Positions 22,501-29,722 of a DNA stretch of 64,000 nucleotides are shown piece by piece. The notes beneath the pieces are model-generated. The model had not been told where the DNA came from and did not search any database. It worked only from the letters and a program-made list of their open reading frames with translations. Made by a program: the position numbers and the translations under genes. Within the stretch, counting starts at the first letter, position 1; each line of letters opens with the position of its first letter. Source of the DNA: a virus; the IMG/VR virus record IMGVR_UViG_3300037963_002171, positions 1 to 64,000 of that record. One strand, 5' to 3'.

Positions 22501-23806
22501 AATTAATTGAATTAGTTGGCATACTAGAACTATATGTAAGTTCTAAAAAATCTATTGTAGCGTATTCATATGGTGAATAAGTGTCAACTAAATTAGCACC
22601 AAAAATATCTTCTCCAAATGGTCCTAAATCACCTTGACCATCTATTATATCATTTAACGTTTCAGATTCTATCGTTTTAAAAAAAATATTTCCAAATGTG
22701 TAATCTATTTGTTCATTTAGTACATAATTTTCTGGATTATTTAAATTACCACCTTGAAACTCATAGTTCATGTTCATTTGATTAAGATACAGTCTTTCTT
22801 TAATGTACTCTACCCAATGTAAAAACAGTCCTTTACCATAAGTGGTTAACACAGTTCCTCCACCTGAAGAAGAATCTATAGAAGCAAGTAAAGTACCTGA
22901 AGCTAAAATTTCAAAACTAGAAACATATTCACTAGGTTCATTTACATTTGTAAAATTCCAATTAACTAAATTATTGGCTCCATTTGATGTTGCAATTTCA
23001 AAAATGTTAGTCACTTCTTCAACTAACTCTCCGTTAGAGTTTAATAAAGATATAGTTGATAATTCATTAAAAGCAGTAGAAATATAACCACTCAACCAAC
23101 TAGTGTTACTAGATTGCGATTGCCATACTTGTATATCTTCTGAGCTCATATTCACAACACCCCTATAAACACCTGAAACGCCACTTACAGATAAATCTAC
23201 TTTAAAGGTCATTGAACCATAACCATTAATTTCATTAGGAAGAGTTGTTGTAAGAGTACTTACGTATGTCTCAAATTCAGATATTATTTCTTCTGACGGA
23301 ACCCAAGAGTTTACTGATGGGTTGCTTACTCCCAGTTGCGCTTGAATAAATTTAGGAAGATAAATAAATGTATTACCGAAATCAACAGTACCTCCATTGC
23401 CATCATCTCCCCAATCATCTAACCATGCGTAGTTATAATAATACGCGCTTATATCCTCACCAGTACCAGCTTGTATGTTAAACAAATTATTTGTAATACC
23501 ATAGTTTATAATATCTTCACCTCCAAAAACATAATCATCTACTTCAAAGTATCCAGAAATGTCTGTAGCCCAATTAGAAATATTTGAAAGAATAGGTGTT
23601 GTAGTAACACTTTGAGTTCCTTGTGTTAAACCTAAAGCTTTTTTGTCGCTGTCATATGGTTGTGCAGATACATTACCACCCTCATGAGAAACTAATCTAA
23701 TATTCTTAGCATCTCTATAAGTATGGGGAGGCTGTAAAGAAGGGTCCATGTCCACCTTCATTCCCTTTAAAAAAGTATTTGGTTTTCCTTTTTTTCTTAA
23801 ACTCAT
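16553..23806 (-). CDS. Giant tail protein, stabilization/muzzle-like (2417 aa)
   Basis: The N-terminus reads KPNTFLKGMKVDMDPSLQPP then TYRDAKNIRLVSHEGG. This resembles the start of the stabilization or muzzle proteins of crAss-like phages (F-x-G-M…D-x-x-P…Y-x-D-A-x-N-I-R-L). Around residues 590-625 are KRVKVVG and RRIYFTDGDIPLRTMN, typical of the beta-propeller-like part of that family. The remainder is Tyr/Trp/Gly/Asn-rich beta structure without coiled coil or signal peptide. At 7.25 kb it is longer than I would expect for the family, so receptor-binding or insertion domains may have been added. It follows the connector genes and precedes the cargo genes. Confidence 0.65.
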   Translation of the reverse strand: MSLRKKGKPNTFLKGMKVDMDPSLQPPHTYRDAKNIRLVSHEGGNVSAQPYDSDKKALGLTQGTQSVTTTPILSNISNWATDISGYFEVDDYVFGGEDIINYGITNNLFNIQAGTGEDISAYYYNYAWLDDWGDDGNGGTVDFGNTFIYLPKFIQAQLGVSNPSVNSWVPSEEIISEFETYVSTLTTTLPNEINGYGSMTFKVDLSVSGVSGVYRGVVNMSSEDIQVWQSQSSNTSWLSGYISTAFNELSTISLLNSNGELVEEVTNIFEIATSNGANNLVNWNFTNVNEPSEYVSSFEILASGTLLASIDSSSGGGTVLTTYGKGLFLHWVEYIKERLYLNQMNMNYEFQGGNLNNPENYVLNEQIDYTFGNIFFKTIESETLNDIIDGQGDLGPFGEDIFGANLVDTYSPYEYATIDFLELTYSSSMPTNSINWTTMGAIHNTNMMTDALYWTAAGFGQLAEQYFNELELPDSEEITIPEVLIASGQPSTYAVQVNTTWEETYAQGFTEAKKMQILGHYGFSDYLVLLGKWNDQADANGYPTDFVIKTAQKKDGTLSYPGDVGYELFYQGNLGFSDKKRVKVVGTEENEKVRRIYFTDGDIPLRTMNVAANQSIYYSVQNDPDSFNIFVKSKLSIPEVTGFGDGGALDSIAYSYCFRYKTADGRYSRMSPITNPACVPVSSKGTEAAFTKGGAPGTNTNKSIFGKIENLDLGFDSVEMIFIPYVNGAPGTAEVFATYPIPATGTIQWTHSGGEDSRIEIISAEFGTDNISWDSCKALGIKDNRLFCGNLTGTNVEIADNFKVRSYNSKNQKHSTVANPHLFKDLLYSHAGVTFNGDNVGIASPKNQNNGKYYYPEGPNWSIDYYRYIKGPGVAGEASAGLYDSFHGAPVQPVNSEGDINMQWSAKRGIFGAESDNFNTPLDNGQFEGVRVTFRMLDTTPESPAAPIQLDNKENLINSGDFAGCKPPFYNLDKNSTGYYASYANPVYNSNHVGYRRGEIYRFGILFYDKKGQPMFVKRIGDIRMPEHSTEYIKPEYSSSAISSAKAAWPWYYQTSRHSVDNGFSNWPNPSGDSDDYDDMNGNGPYGWHPQSPGEGQYAGVVYPYFEVKLSSDTTSKVGGYSIVRVPRTSDDRTIITSGILNRAVSYASVNEDTIYEFNNTEYEWNGANRTGMADRFGDDPIPFWTRTQQAYNSTSYGQPWATSPQTSAGDPAFVFSPNLMTTQYDNSQSPINLDATWHASNVYTIDSPETTCDDNFFLPGTSGGRLKIVESRYCIKQNVRNTRLADPSGNIPNNHEPWIGFFNKFLSGGNWNSSASTRYLPSGSYPDYTQGPWSIDLFACHLQPSLLMGEGVQVNTGEEVEFLDIGSWKHYFSRVSSGSTNWDSEMSQYAGDFFGDSDKDYAIDFDPADSVEYGYGIYTKFYSKRIGAYPMYGMARPDWIKRNISGTGQGMDIKQFGLAGAFEYPYAFISNNGYGSSFDATSYPSDVTSAETYLGTYEQGVRACNILPDVLRPQNGLNSDDGDFYRGEDIRRSDSTWPLNGYWYESNIQHMQIVSPGEEVDSGTLFSDRPYKNATMWHDFHKQNNNSDNPRAHNNPTDANYYKWTLGANTDTATDQVGNYSEENADYALGNRKIVLSLKHHGAMPITRHCIAKDNWKERVYLTFGNAAIGSNYPDPNWSQFSPEVTVASLTTGATANTLYGGNSVNAFNNNTFQSCGHFTPVNEESVGYVPGIGAFTRTGKNGHHVFGGDTFVCNYSVKKVHNPSDDSENFFDRTTFTGYTAPIETEVNLDLRYGTFLGSSTADISRYFEDDFGSITYNSSFNTENSILSFIAKPLDFVEVFEWPYTVSWSEPKFPGDYRDSFAVFTAGQFKDLDYSKGPITQLFLLQNELFALQSSGTCHLSVNPRIMIPSGEGKAITTITGTDAVLERYDYVSDSFGSQHIHGRAITPNSAYYYDDNACKFLKLGKSKSGGWSVVSLGDSLGMQSYFQSYNNKTIGDNPLSNTVVRHDASLSYDNNVKTWHSNYGSSDGAEIPGGIAIGYDIQYDEVLLTLYPHLEVPKTIVYNEKLDAFTSFISKRGAEYITYRNRMYTLYDNPEDESLNSLYLSNGYTDFSATDMTGLNLFSLQGTQESTATKYLNFGAEDFYIFANPTSEELLANNNINISQKSYKYPSDNIANLNNFVLKTNIMPYKEPVHIVGVINDEVVQPKVFDSFDVLINPEQDAYGHLYFRKFGFQGSANPNGIHEFDMTHVEDWQDSDGVPEFPYIILEGFSNSSPLYPAQNVWVSNEGVELNPTLPLPSFSGPYINDTVSSSSDYVNITPWYTYRDGVHNVPMRRMENGLTSDNSAENQFINVNGIGQMRENRVRGFYAIYSMVMGFNESTLDATFEVPDNDFRKNYTYNIFSVIPNYRYSKR

Positions 23807-23809
23807 TTG

Positions 23810-24469
23810 TTAAACATTAAGTAATCCATTTAAACTTTTAACTGGAACTAAAGTATTCCAGATTGCAGCTGCTTTTTTCATTTCTATAGGAGAAGGCATA
23901 TTGTCGTTTCCTCTAGCTTGAGCACAAAGTTGTGACCAATTTTGCTTTAAGTCCATATATATATATCTAGGAAGTTCTCCGTTAAAATAATCTCTTGATT
24001 TATATTTAAACATAATATAAGCAGATACAGCATCTTCATGATTATCTGCAATAGTAGGAAAACCTTCATCATCTGTATCTATAGCGTAATAAGCTATGTC
24101 TATAGATGAAATATCACTAGTAGAAATATTTATAGTATCTTCTGTTAAATAAAAAGTATTTTGTTTATCTACATCAGAAGGAAAAGATGCTGAACTTTGT
24201 GAAAAATAAGTGGAGCTAGAAGCATCACCTGTTTTCTTTATATCTATTAATTTTAAAAAATCAAAAGGTAATGAAGCTTGCTTGTTTACTATGTTTAGTG
24301 TTACACTTTTTTTTACAAAAGTTTTGTAAGAACCTATTTTTCTTTCAGCTTCAAAAGCCCATTCTACAAAATCATATAGGCTTCTAGAAGCATCAGTAAC
24401 GTCTAAGTTTCTTATAACATTACCAACAACTCTTTTTACACTAACTCTTTTGCCAGACTGTCCATTCAT
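23810..24469 (-). CDS. Connector / tail ring protein (219 aa)
   Basis: The C-terminal half has IDIAYYAIDTDDEGFPTIAD, then EDAVSAYIMFKYKSRDYFNG and an LKQNWSQLCAQARG helix. This arrangement (an E-G-x-P-x-I turn followed by two helices) is typical of head-tail connector or ring proteins of crAss-like and P22-type podoviruses. It lies 3 nt from the giant stabilization/muzzle-like gene, where a tail-tube or ring protein is expected. The assignment is by motif memory and synteny. Confidence 0.55.
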   Translation of the reverse strand: MNGQSGKRVSVKRVVGNVIRNLDVTDASRSLYDFVEWAFEAERKIGSYKTFVKKSVTLNIVNKQASLPFDFLKLIDIKKTGDASSSTYFSQSSASFPSDVDKQNTFYLTEDTINISTSDISSIDIAYYAIDTDDEGFPTIADNHEDAVSAYIMFKYKSRDYFNGELPRYIYMDLKQNWSQLCAQARGNDNMPSPIEMKKAAAIWNTLVPVKSLNGLLNV

Positions 24470-24470
24470 A

Positions 24471-24896
24471 TTAATATTCTTTTACTTCTTTAATAACTTT
24501 TTTAAATTTAGACAAAGGCAAAACTTTACATTTTTTAAATTTAGATGGTCTTAACCAAACTAATTTATTATAGTAGTTTTCTAAAATAGGAACTTTATAT
24601 TTTACAACTTCTCCAGTTCTTTCACTTTCTGCAATATCTAACCTTATGTGAAAAGGTCTTTTGTTTTTGCATTTCTTTACATATATAGTTCCAAATCTAT
24701 GAGGCAATCTAGCCTTTTCTCTATTGCTAGCCACCTCATCTATCATAACATCAAAAAACTTACTTACAATACTTCTGTATTCTGTGTAAGAAAGTTGCCT
24801 ATCTCTAATAGTTCCCTTTACTTTTATATTTTTTTTTATTTTACTAAATACATCTTTTAAAAAAACATATTTATCTTTAAATTTTCTTATATCCAC
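24471..24896 (-). CDS. Small basic connector-region protein (141 aa)
   Basis: This strongly Lys-rich protein contains LPHRFGTIYVKKCKNKRPFH, a pattern I associate with a conserved small protein in the connector region of Bacteroidetes phages. It ends in a basic KKCKVLPLSKFKK segment. Its stop lies 1 nt before the 219-residue gene, and its start shares one base with the stop of the gene upstream, so it is translationally coupled. A DNA-binding or ring role is possible. The function is not established. Confidence 0.5.
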   Translation of the reverse strand: MDIRKFKDKYVFLKDVFSKIKKNIKVKGTIRDRQLSYTEYRSIVSKFFDVMIDEVASNREKARLPHRFGTIYVKKCKNKRPFHIRLDIAESERTGEVVKYKVPILENYYNKLVWLRPSKFKKCKVLPLSKFKKVIKEVKEY

Positions 24897-25609
24897 TATG
24901 CTTTACTTTTACTGCTTTGTTGTTTTTGTTTTGGAGCAACTGCTACTTTTTTAGCATCATTTCTTGAGTTATTCATATTATCTGAATCAGTTTTCAAATA
25001 AATAGAAAATTCTATAGCTAAAATATTTTTAATTAATATTGATACTAATTCATCTGGTATAGGATATTGTGCTCCAGCATTAAATCCTTTTACCTTTTCT
25101 GGATTAGCAGCTATAAATGATACAAATACTGTTTTACCTGTTACTAACTCACCAGGATTGTTATATATATACATGATATTATCTCTACCATCTGTTCCCC
25201 CAATAGTAGATGGATTATAACTTATAGTTGCATAATATCTGTTATCTGCTGGAGCAAATCTTGACATTTCAAAAAATTCTTTTTCAGACTCATTTACTAT
25301 AGGTAAATTAAATTGTTCTGAGGAAGGAATAGTAGAATCGTTTCTTAAAACCACATCTACTATACCTCTGTTTTTTGAAAAACCTACTAAATTAGGTATT
25401 TGAATTGTTCCATCAGTTAAGTCTTTTGAAATAGTTTGAGTCATTTCTCTAGCAATTCGTTTGCCACCTTTACTATATTCAAATATTAACTTAGACCTAT
25501 GGTAATGTACCATAGCTTTTATTTGGCGAATAGATAATGTAGAATCTTCACCAGATATACCTCCCTCTACTATGTTTTTAATATTATATGCTATTTCGTT
25601 TAATGTCAT
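24896..25609 (-). CDS. Connector / ring protein (237 aa)
   Basis: It starts MTLNEIAYNIKNIVEGG then SIRQIKAMVHYHRSKLI, an N-terminal helix pair I recognise from ring or adaptor proteins next to the capsid genes in Bacteroidetes phages. The middle is beta-rich and the C-terminus is a disordered Lys/Gln/Ser tail (KQKQQSSKSKA). A terminator-like hairpin lies just upstream, at 25620-25655. The role as one of a set of neck proteins is inferred from position and the N-terminal pattern. Confidence 0.55.
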   Translation of the reverse strand: MTLNEIAYNIKNIVEGGISGEDSTLSIRQIKAMVHYHRSKLIFEYSKGGKRIAREMTQTISKDLTDGTIQIPNLVGFSKNRGIVDVVLRNDSTIPSSEQFNLPIVNESEKEFFEMSRFAPADNRYYATISYNPSTIGGTDGRDNIMYIYNNPGELVTGKTVFVSFIAANPEKVKGFNAGAQYPIPDELVSILIKNILAIEFSIYLKTDSDNMNNSRNDAKKVAVAPKQKQQSSKSKA

Positions 25610-25619
25610 ATTTATAATT

Positions 25620-25655
25620 TTAAAAAGACAAGGGGCAGGGCGTACCTAACCCCTC
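25620..25655 (-). terminator. Hairpin with U-tract between two connector genes
   Basis: On the minus strand an outer AGGGG/CCCCT stem and inner AGG/CCT stem (bases 25631-25654) are followed by TGTCTTTTT. This is an intrinsic-terminator layout inside the late block, after the 343-residue gene and before the 237-residue gene. It could attenuate rather than fully stop transcription. Confidence 0.55.
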
Positions 25656-25676
25656 ATCACAAAGCAGGGAGCAAAA

Positions 25677-26708
25677 TTATTTTCCCTTTAATTGTTGTAC
25701 TTCGTTAACTCCAAACTTATAGGTTTCATCACCTATGTTTGCTAATATCTTTCTTGCAGCAATCATACAAACTTCTTCCCTTCCATGTGAAGGTAAAAAC
25801 ATTATATCATCAACTGATGTTGGGTTGGCTATATAAACCATAATTACCCTTTTTGCGGTCCCTGAAGGTATGTAGGTTATATTGTAATTTGATAATTCTT
25901 CTCCTTCTTGATAAGCATAAGTGTCTGTTTCTGTTAAAGGAACATAATTACCTTGATTAGTTGGGCCAAAAAAAGGTGACACTTCTGTTTCATTTACAGG
26001 TGCTGGTCTTATCCAATATACATCATCTGTTTTTACAGCTTTATAGTTTTTTTCATCCGCAGAGTTAAAAGGGTCATCTTCTGATTTTACAAAATTATCT
26101 ACACTTAATATATCCACTTCTTGACCAGCTTTTACTGTAAAATTAGGAATACCGTCTCCAGTAAATGTATTTATAGTTCCATCTAAAGTTCCTGGATAAC
26201 TACCATCTGCATCTAATTCTGCAGTACTTAATTCACCTCCTGCATAAGCACCTTCTACAACTCTTAAACTTAAAAGAGTTCCTACATTTAAATCTACCCT
26301 ATCTGCTTCTTCTATTAAAGTTGGTTCATCTGTTGGTTTATATGGCCTAAATGAAACACCTAAAACACTATAGTCTATACTATTGTTTTGAAAAGAAACA
26401 TCCATTCCAAAAGTATTTTTTTCAACCTCTATATTAATCCCAGAAACATCTTCTGAATTTGCAGCATTACTTAACGTTGTATCTCCTGTTGTAAGCGTGG
26501 GCATAGAAAAGGTTACAGAACGAACAAAACCTCCTAAATCGTCTCTAAACTCTTGACTAGTGGAATATACGGAAACTCTTTCTCTAATGTACTCGTTTAG
26601 AGCCAATTCAAGAAAGCCGTTTATTTCACCATTTGTTAACCAAGGAGAGTCAGACCTATCTACAATAAGCCTAACTCTACTCCTTGCTGTCAATGCATTG
26701 TTTATCAT
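25677..26708 (-). CDS. Head-tail connector / adaptor-like protein (343 aa)
   Basis: The N-terminus (ARSRVRLIVDRSDSPWLTNG then EINGFLELALNEYIRERV) has the helix-loop-helix look of head-completion or adaptor proteins. A long beta-rich middle, probably an inserted domain, follows, and a C-terminal helical part (DDIMFLPSHGREEVCMIAA) closes the fold. It overlaps the 238-residue gene by 4 nt. It lies in the neck module between capsid-associated and tail genes. The neck role is inferred; no enzyme motif was seen. Confidence 0.5.
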   Translation of the reverse strand: MINNALTARSRVRLIVDRSDSPWLTNGEINGFLELALNEYIRERVSVYSTSQEFRDDLGGFVRSVTFSMPTLTTGDTTLSNAANSEDVSGINIEVEKNTFGMDVSFQNNSIDYSVLGVSFRPYKPTDEPTLIEEADRVDLNVGTLLSLRVVEGAYAGGELSTAELDADGSYPGTLDGTINTFTGDGIPNFTVKAGQEVDILSVDNFVKSEDDPFNSADEKNYKAVKTDDVYWIRPAPVNETEVSPFFGPTNQGNYVPLTETDTYAYQEGEELSNYNITYIPSGTAKRVIMVYIANPTSVDDIMFLPSHGREEVCMIAARKILANIGDETYKFGVNEVQQLKGK

Positions 26709-27421
26709 TTGCTACTTTTTTTATTTTTTTTAGTAGTAGCTTCCTGCTTTTGTTCAACCAAATCCATTTCCACCTTACCATTACCATTTAATTGGTTTTT
26801 AAGTAATGCAAAAATATCTTTATTATCTTTTAACCATTTTATTACTTGGTCTTCTGAAATACCAATTACTTGACTTCCATACTTAAATGTATCTTTATCC
26901 CAAACAATTACATTAGATTGTTGTGCTTCTAATATAAATGTTCTGTAATGTTTATCTTCATCAAACCAAACAGACATAAAATAGTCTGGATTTTCTGCAG
27001 CAATTTTTAAAACATGTGCTTTAAGAATATCATCTCTAGAATCTAAATTTAATCCCAACAATCTTCCTAACTCTCTTACTTCAGCCATGTTTAATTTAGC
27101 TGCTTCCATAACTGCATTAGCTGATGTCATAATTGCATTAGCTTCTGCCTCTTGTCTTACAATAGAATCATCTCTTAACCAAGAACCATTAGTAACTAAA
27201 GGATGTCCTTTTAAGAATTCATCTACTAATAAGTGGTGTTCTTCCATAATGTTTAAAGTTATTACAGGTTGAGTGCTTGGAAAGCCTCTGTGAGCTACAC
27301 CATTTATGTCTGTATATGTGTGCATCTTACCTGTCTTATCTTTATAATTACCAAAGAATACATAACTCATCTTTGTAGGTGCTTTACTTCTGTAGTGCAC
27401 CATATGTTTATTTTTGCTCAT
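26705..27421 (-). CDS. Structural-region protein of unknown function (238 aa)
   Basis: A beta-rich N-terminal third (YVFFGNYKDKTGKMHTYTD) is followed by an Ala-rich helical middle and a predicted helix-turn-helix-like ISEDQVIKWLKDNKDIFALL near residue 190. It ends in a Lys-rich tail (TTKKNKKSSK). A second Met at residue 7 (MVHYRS) is an alternative start. It is coupled by a 4-nt overlap to the 343-residue connector gene. No family was recognised. Confidence 0.5.
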   Translation of the reverse strand: MSKNKHMVHYRSKAPTKMSYVFFGNYKDKTGKMHTYTDINGVAHRGFPSTQPVITLNIMEEHHLLVDEFLKGHPLVTNGSWLRDDSIVRQEAEANAIMTSANAVMEAAKLNMAEVRELGRLLGLNLDSRDDILKAHVLKIAAENPDYFMSVWFDEDKHYRTFILEAQQSNVIVWDKDTFKYGSQVIGISEDQVIKWLKDNKDIFALLKNQLNGNGKVEMDLVEQKQEATTKKNKKSSK

Positions 27422-27427
27422 AATTTG

Positions 27428-27577
27428 TTATTTTAATTTTTGTCCATGTTTGCTAGTCCACTTCAAACCTGGCCCGCTTTGTTTAATTAATAGACCACAC
27501 CCGCTCTTTCGAGTAGACTTCGAGTGTTCTTCCACTTTCCCAGTATCTGGGTTATATTTTAATATTGTCCTTGCCAT
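27428..27577 (-). CDS. Very small basic protein (49 aa)
   Basis: An ATG at 27577 opens a 49-codon frame: MARTILKYNPDTGKVEE at the start and a basic, Gly-rich end (GPGLKWTSKHGQKLK). It fits tightly between a hairpin and the next gene, and its stop lies 6 nt before the 238-residue gene. The sequence looks protein-like rather than random. The function is unknown; by position it belongs to the head module. Confidence 0.5.
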   Translation of the reverse strand: MARTILKYNPDTGKVEEHSKSTRKSGCGLLIKQSGPGLKWTSKHGQKLK

Positions 27578-27581
27578 AATA

Positions 27582-27646
27582 AAAAATACTTTACCCCCTC
27601 TGAATATTCATAGACCTTTAAGACTTTATAAAAATCTAAGAGGGGG
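27582..27646 (-). terminator. Long-loop hairpin with U-rich tail after the 153-aa gene
   Basis: CCCCCTCT (27594-27601) pairs perfectly over 8 bp with AGAGGGGG (27639-27646), leaving a 37-nt loop that contains its own small palindrome (GAATATTC). On the minus strand it is followed by TAAAGTATTTTTTATT, consistent with a terminator or a 3' stabilising structure. Confidence 0.5.
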
Positions 27647-27664
27647 ATAAGTATAAATTATATA

Positions 27665-28126
27665 CTAGTTATCAAATGTGATAGCAGCATAATTTTGTGC
27701 AAAAGCTTTTACATACCAGCTTGTTCCATCACAAACCAATTCTACTCTATCTCCTTTTAAAGAAGCAGAAGCAAATTGAATTTTAGTATTAGAAGAAGCG
27801 GCAACATCACCATCAGTAGCAGCATTTTCACCCTGAGTAGAACCATATATAGCTCCAACAAAATCTTCAGCGGCATCACCTTGAACTATAGTTGACGCAG
27901 CTGTATCATAGTCAGCAGTCAATATAACAACAAAATTTAAACCCTCTGCAGCTCTTGGCAGGGTAACATCTACACCATTAGCGCCTAGTAAAATAACTTT
28001 ACCAGAATCCGTGTCTTCCAAAGTAGTATCAGCCGAAACTGTTTTAGTTTGGATAAACGAACCATTTAAGCTTTTTAAGACATCATCTGAATCAGCTGAA
28101 CGTCTTACTGTAAATACATCTTTCAT
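27665..28126 (-). CDS. Putative capsid decoration / head protein (153 aa)
   Basis: This is a beta-rich protein with SGKVILLGANGVDVTLPRAAEGLNFVVIL at residues about 46-74, a pattern common in small phage head or spike-tip domains. A Ser/Ala/Asp-rich middle and an aromatic end (GTSWYVKAFAQNYAAITFDN) follow. It has its own flanking hairpins, suggesting independent dosage from its neighbours. It is a decoration protein candidate by position between the capsid and connector genes. Confidence 0.45.
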   Translation of the reverse strand: MKDVFTVRRSADSDDVLKSLNGSFIQTKTVSADTTLEDTDSGKVILLGANGVDVTLPRAAEGLNFVVILTADYDTAASTIVQGDAAEDFVGAIYGSTQGENAATDGDVAASSNTKIQFASASLKGDRVELVCDGTSWYVKAFAQNYAAITFDN

Positions 28127-28177
28127 TTTTTAATAATTTTTAAAGTTAACACTTAGTTTCCTATTTTTAAATGATTA

Positions 28178-28200
28178 GAGGAGGGCTAAGTTCCCCCCTC
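28178..28200 (-). terminator. GC-rich hairpin after the 104-aa gene
   Basis: GAGG-A-GGG (28178-28185) pairs with CCC-C-CCTC (28193-28200) with one internal mismatch and a 7-nt loop. No clear U-tract follows on the minus strand, so it may protect a 3' end or slow the polymerase rather than terminate. Confidence 0.4.
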
Positions 28201-28215
28201 GTCACATTGATTTTA

Positions 28216-28530
28216 TTATGCTACGTATGAAATTTCACATTGAGTTACTTTATCTAAAGCAGCTACAACGTCTATAACGCCAGCTCTAGAATTAGCAATT
28301 AATTTGCAAATTTGTTCTAGCACAATTTCTTCGTTTGTAGCATTTGTTGTTAAAGTTGCTACCGCTACCGCATCACCATCTTCAGTTGTTGCTGTTTGGC
28401 TAGCTGCTTTAAAAGTTAAAGCAACCGCTTGGTCAGCTACATCTACAGATAATAATCCACTTGCTGGAAACAAACTACTTTCTGTAGTGCTTGCTGTATC
28501 TTCGAAGAATAAATATTTTTCTTTTGCCAT
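28216..28530 (-). CDS. Small paralog-family virion protein (104 aa)
   Basis: It follows the pattern shared by several neighbours: a short start (KEKYLFFEDTAS), a strand at VDVADQAVALTFKA, an acidic turn, a strand ending TTNATN, then a helix (EEIVLEQICKLIANS) and a final strand (VTQCEISYVA). It is more divergent than the copies at 28553, 28992 and 29323. No known domain was recognised. Its place next to the major capsid gene suggests a virion component. Confidence 0.5.
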   Translation of the reverse strand: MAKEKYLFFEDTASTTESSLFPASGLLSVDVADQAVALTFKAASQTATTEDGDAVAVATLTTNATNEEIVLEQICKLIANSRAGVIDVVAALDKVTQCEISYVA

Positions 28531-28552
28531 TTTATTTAAATTTTAAGGATTA

Positions 28553-28870
28553 TTAATTAGCTGCTGGTGTAATTGAAGTCACGCCAGTGATTTCAGAAGT
28601 AGCATATTTATTATCAACTGCATCAGCTAATTTTAAAAATGCACCAGCATTATAATTAGCAAACACTTCGCCTATAGCAATCATAGCTTTTTTACCATTA
28701 TCGCCAGCTCCATATGTTAATTTTACAACATCAACACCGTCTGTACCAACAGCACCTCTAAAGTGCAAATCAATTTCATCAGGGTCGTTATATCTAGCTT
28801 CTACAAATGATTCTACTGGCCAAGCATTGGCATCATCATCTGAAGCTCTTACATATACAAATTTTTTCAT
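28553..28870 (-). CDS. Small paralog-family virion protein (105 aa)
   Basis: It starts MKKFVYVRASDDDANAWPVE and has the shared layout: first strand, Pro-containing loop, two strands (EIDLHFRGAV; VVKLTYGAG), a helix (KKAMIAIGEVFANYN), then FLKLADAVDNKY and a final ITGVTSI strand. It is clearly related to the proteins at 28992-29297 and 29323-29658 and to those at 39091 and 40578. The function is unknown; it is flanked by hairpins on the downstream side. Confidence 0.55.
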   Translation of the reverse strand: MKKFVYVRASDDDANAWPVESFVEARYNDPDEIDLHFRGAVGTDGVDVVKLTYGAGDNGKKAMIAIGEVFANYNAGAFLKLADAVDNKYATSEITGVTSITPAAN

Positions 28871-28898
28871 TTTTTATAATTTTAAAGTTAAGGGTAAG

Positions 28899-28960
28899 AG
28901 GAAATTTTTTCCTGTCACACATATTAAGTTTAATTACGTGATGTTTAAAACCGCCATCAC
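28899..28960 (-). other. Two hairpins between paralog genes
   Basis: AGGAAA/TTTCCT (28899-28913, 3-nt loop) and GTGATG/CATCAC (28938-28960, 11-nt loop) lie in the 121-nt gap between the 101- and 105-residue genes. Neither is followed by a strong U-tract on the minus strand. They match the pattern of a hairpin in nearly every gap of the head module. Confidence 0.4.
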
Positions 28961-28991
28961 ATTACGGTTGTATTTATTAAGCACCATTATA

Positions 28992-29297
28992 TTAATCGTG
29001 CGTCAATGAGTTAACGTTAACTAAATCTGGATGCATAAATCTTCCTATAGTAACATCTGCTAGCTCAATAAAAGAACTAGAATGTCTTTGAGCATCAACA
29101 ATAGCTTTCATAACTTCTTTATGTTTTCCTGTATTAATAGTAAATCTAGCAAGAGCTAATCCTCCATCATCACCTATAAATTGAATTCTTAAACTAGTAG
29201 CACTAAATAAATGTATAGAACGAATAGAATGATATGGTATAGCTAAAGCTGTATCTGTATCATCTGCAGCACTTCTTGCATATATAAATTTTTTCAT
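28992..29297 (-). CDS. Small paralog-family virion protein (101 aa)
   Basis: It opens MKKFIYARSAADDTDTALAI and has the most canonical family features: IPYHSIRSIHLF, a TSLRIQFIGDD strand, INTGKHKEVMKAIVDAQR helix, FIELADVTIGRF and a closing VNVNSLTHD. GKHKEVMKAI matches NKHKEVMEAI in the 250-residue protein at 39824. It is probably a head accessory or decoration protein; function is inferred from location only. Confidence 0.55.
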   Translation of the reverse strand: MKKFIYARSAADDTDTALAIPYHSIRSIHLFSATSLRIQFIGDDGGLALARFTINTGKHKEVMKAIVDAQRHSSSFIELADVTIGRFMHPDLVNVNSLTHD

Positions 29298-29322
29298 TTT
29301 TTAAGTTTTAAATATTAATACC

Positions 29323-29658
29323 CTATTCAGTTGTAGATGTAACAGATTGAATTCCACTATGAACATAATCCTGTGCATCATCATCAGCTATTGGAATAAA
29401 TAAAGCTCTACTAGTACGACCTGCTTCTACTATAGCTCTTATTACATCTTTAGATGTTCCTGTAGTTATTTCTAAATCTACATTAGCTACGTCGTCACCA
29501 GTCTCATCTTCTACAGATTCTGCCTCTTTAGGCTCTATACTAATTAAGAGAGAAGTTGCATCTGTTAAAATAAAAGAACGTATTTTGTCTACAGGAAATG
29601 CCATTGTATTAGTAGCATTTTTTCTTACATAAAAAAATTTTATAGGTTTTGCACTCAT
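29323..29658 (-). CDS. Small paralog-family virion protein (111 aa)
   Basis: Immediately downstream of the major capsid gene. It starts MSAKPIKFFYVRKNATNTMA and continues FPVDKIRSFILTDATSLLIS, closely matching the 101-residue neighbour. An acidic insert (EAESVEDETGDD) sits between strands, then TTGTSKDVIRAIVEAGRTSR and FIPIADDDAQDYV. A strong hairpin lies between it and the capsid gene, so it can be expressed at a lower level than capsid. Confidence 0.55.
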   Translation of the reverse strand: MSAKPIKFFYVRKNATNTMAFPVDKIRSFILTDATSLLISIEPKEAESVEDETGDDVANVDLEITTGTSKDVIRAIVEAGRTSRALFIPIADDDAQDYVHSGIQSVTSTTE

Positions 29659-29678
29659 TTTATTGTTTTTAAAGTTAA

Positions 29679-29714
29679 GATGGGGGAGGGGAGATTGAAC
29701 TCCCCCGCGCCATC
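29679..29714 (-). terminator. Strong hairpin immediately downstream of the major capsid gene
   Basis: GGGGGAG (29682-29688) pairs with CTCCCCC (29700-29706) over 7 GC-rich base pairs with an 11-nt loop, and outer GAT/ATC arms may extend it. It lies 8 nt after the capsid stop codon on the minus strand. It is likely a leaky terminator or an RNase barrier that stabilises capsid mRNA. Confidence 0.55.
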
Positions 29715-29722
29715 AATTAAAT

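Noticed and set aside
27414-27650. A 78-codon rightward frame in the capsid-connector gap
   Set aside because: It is antisense to the 49-aa gene and reads through a terminator hairpin.
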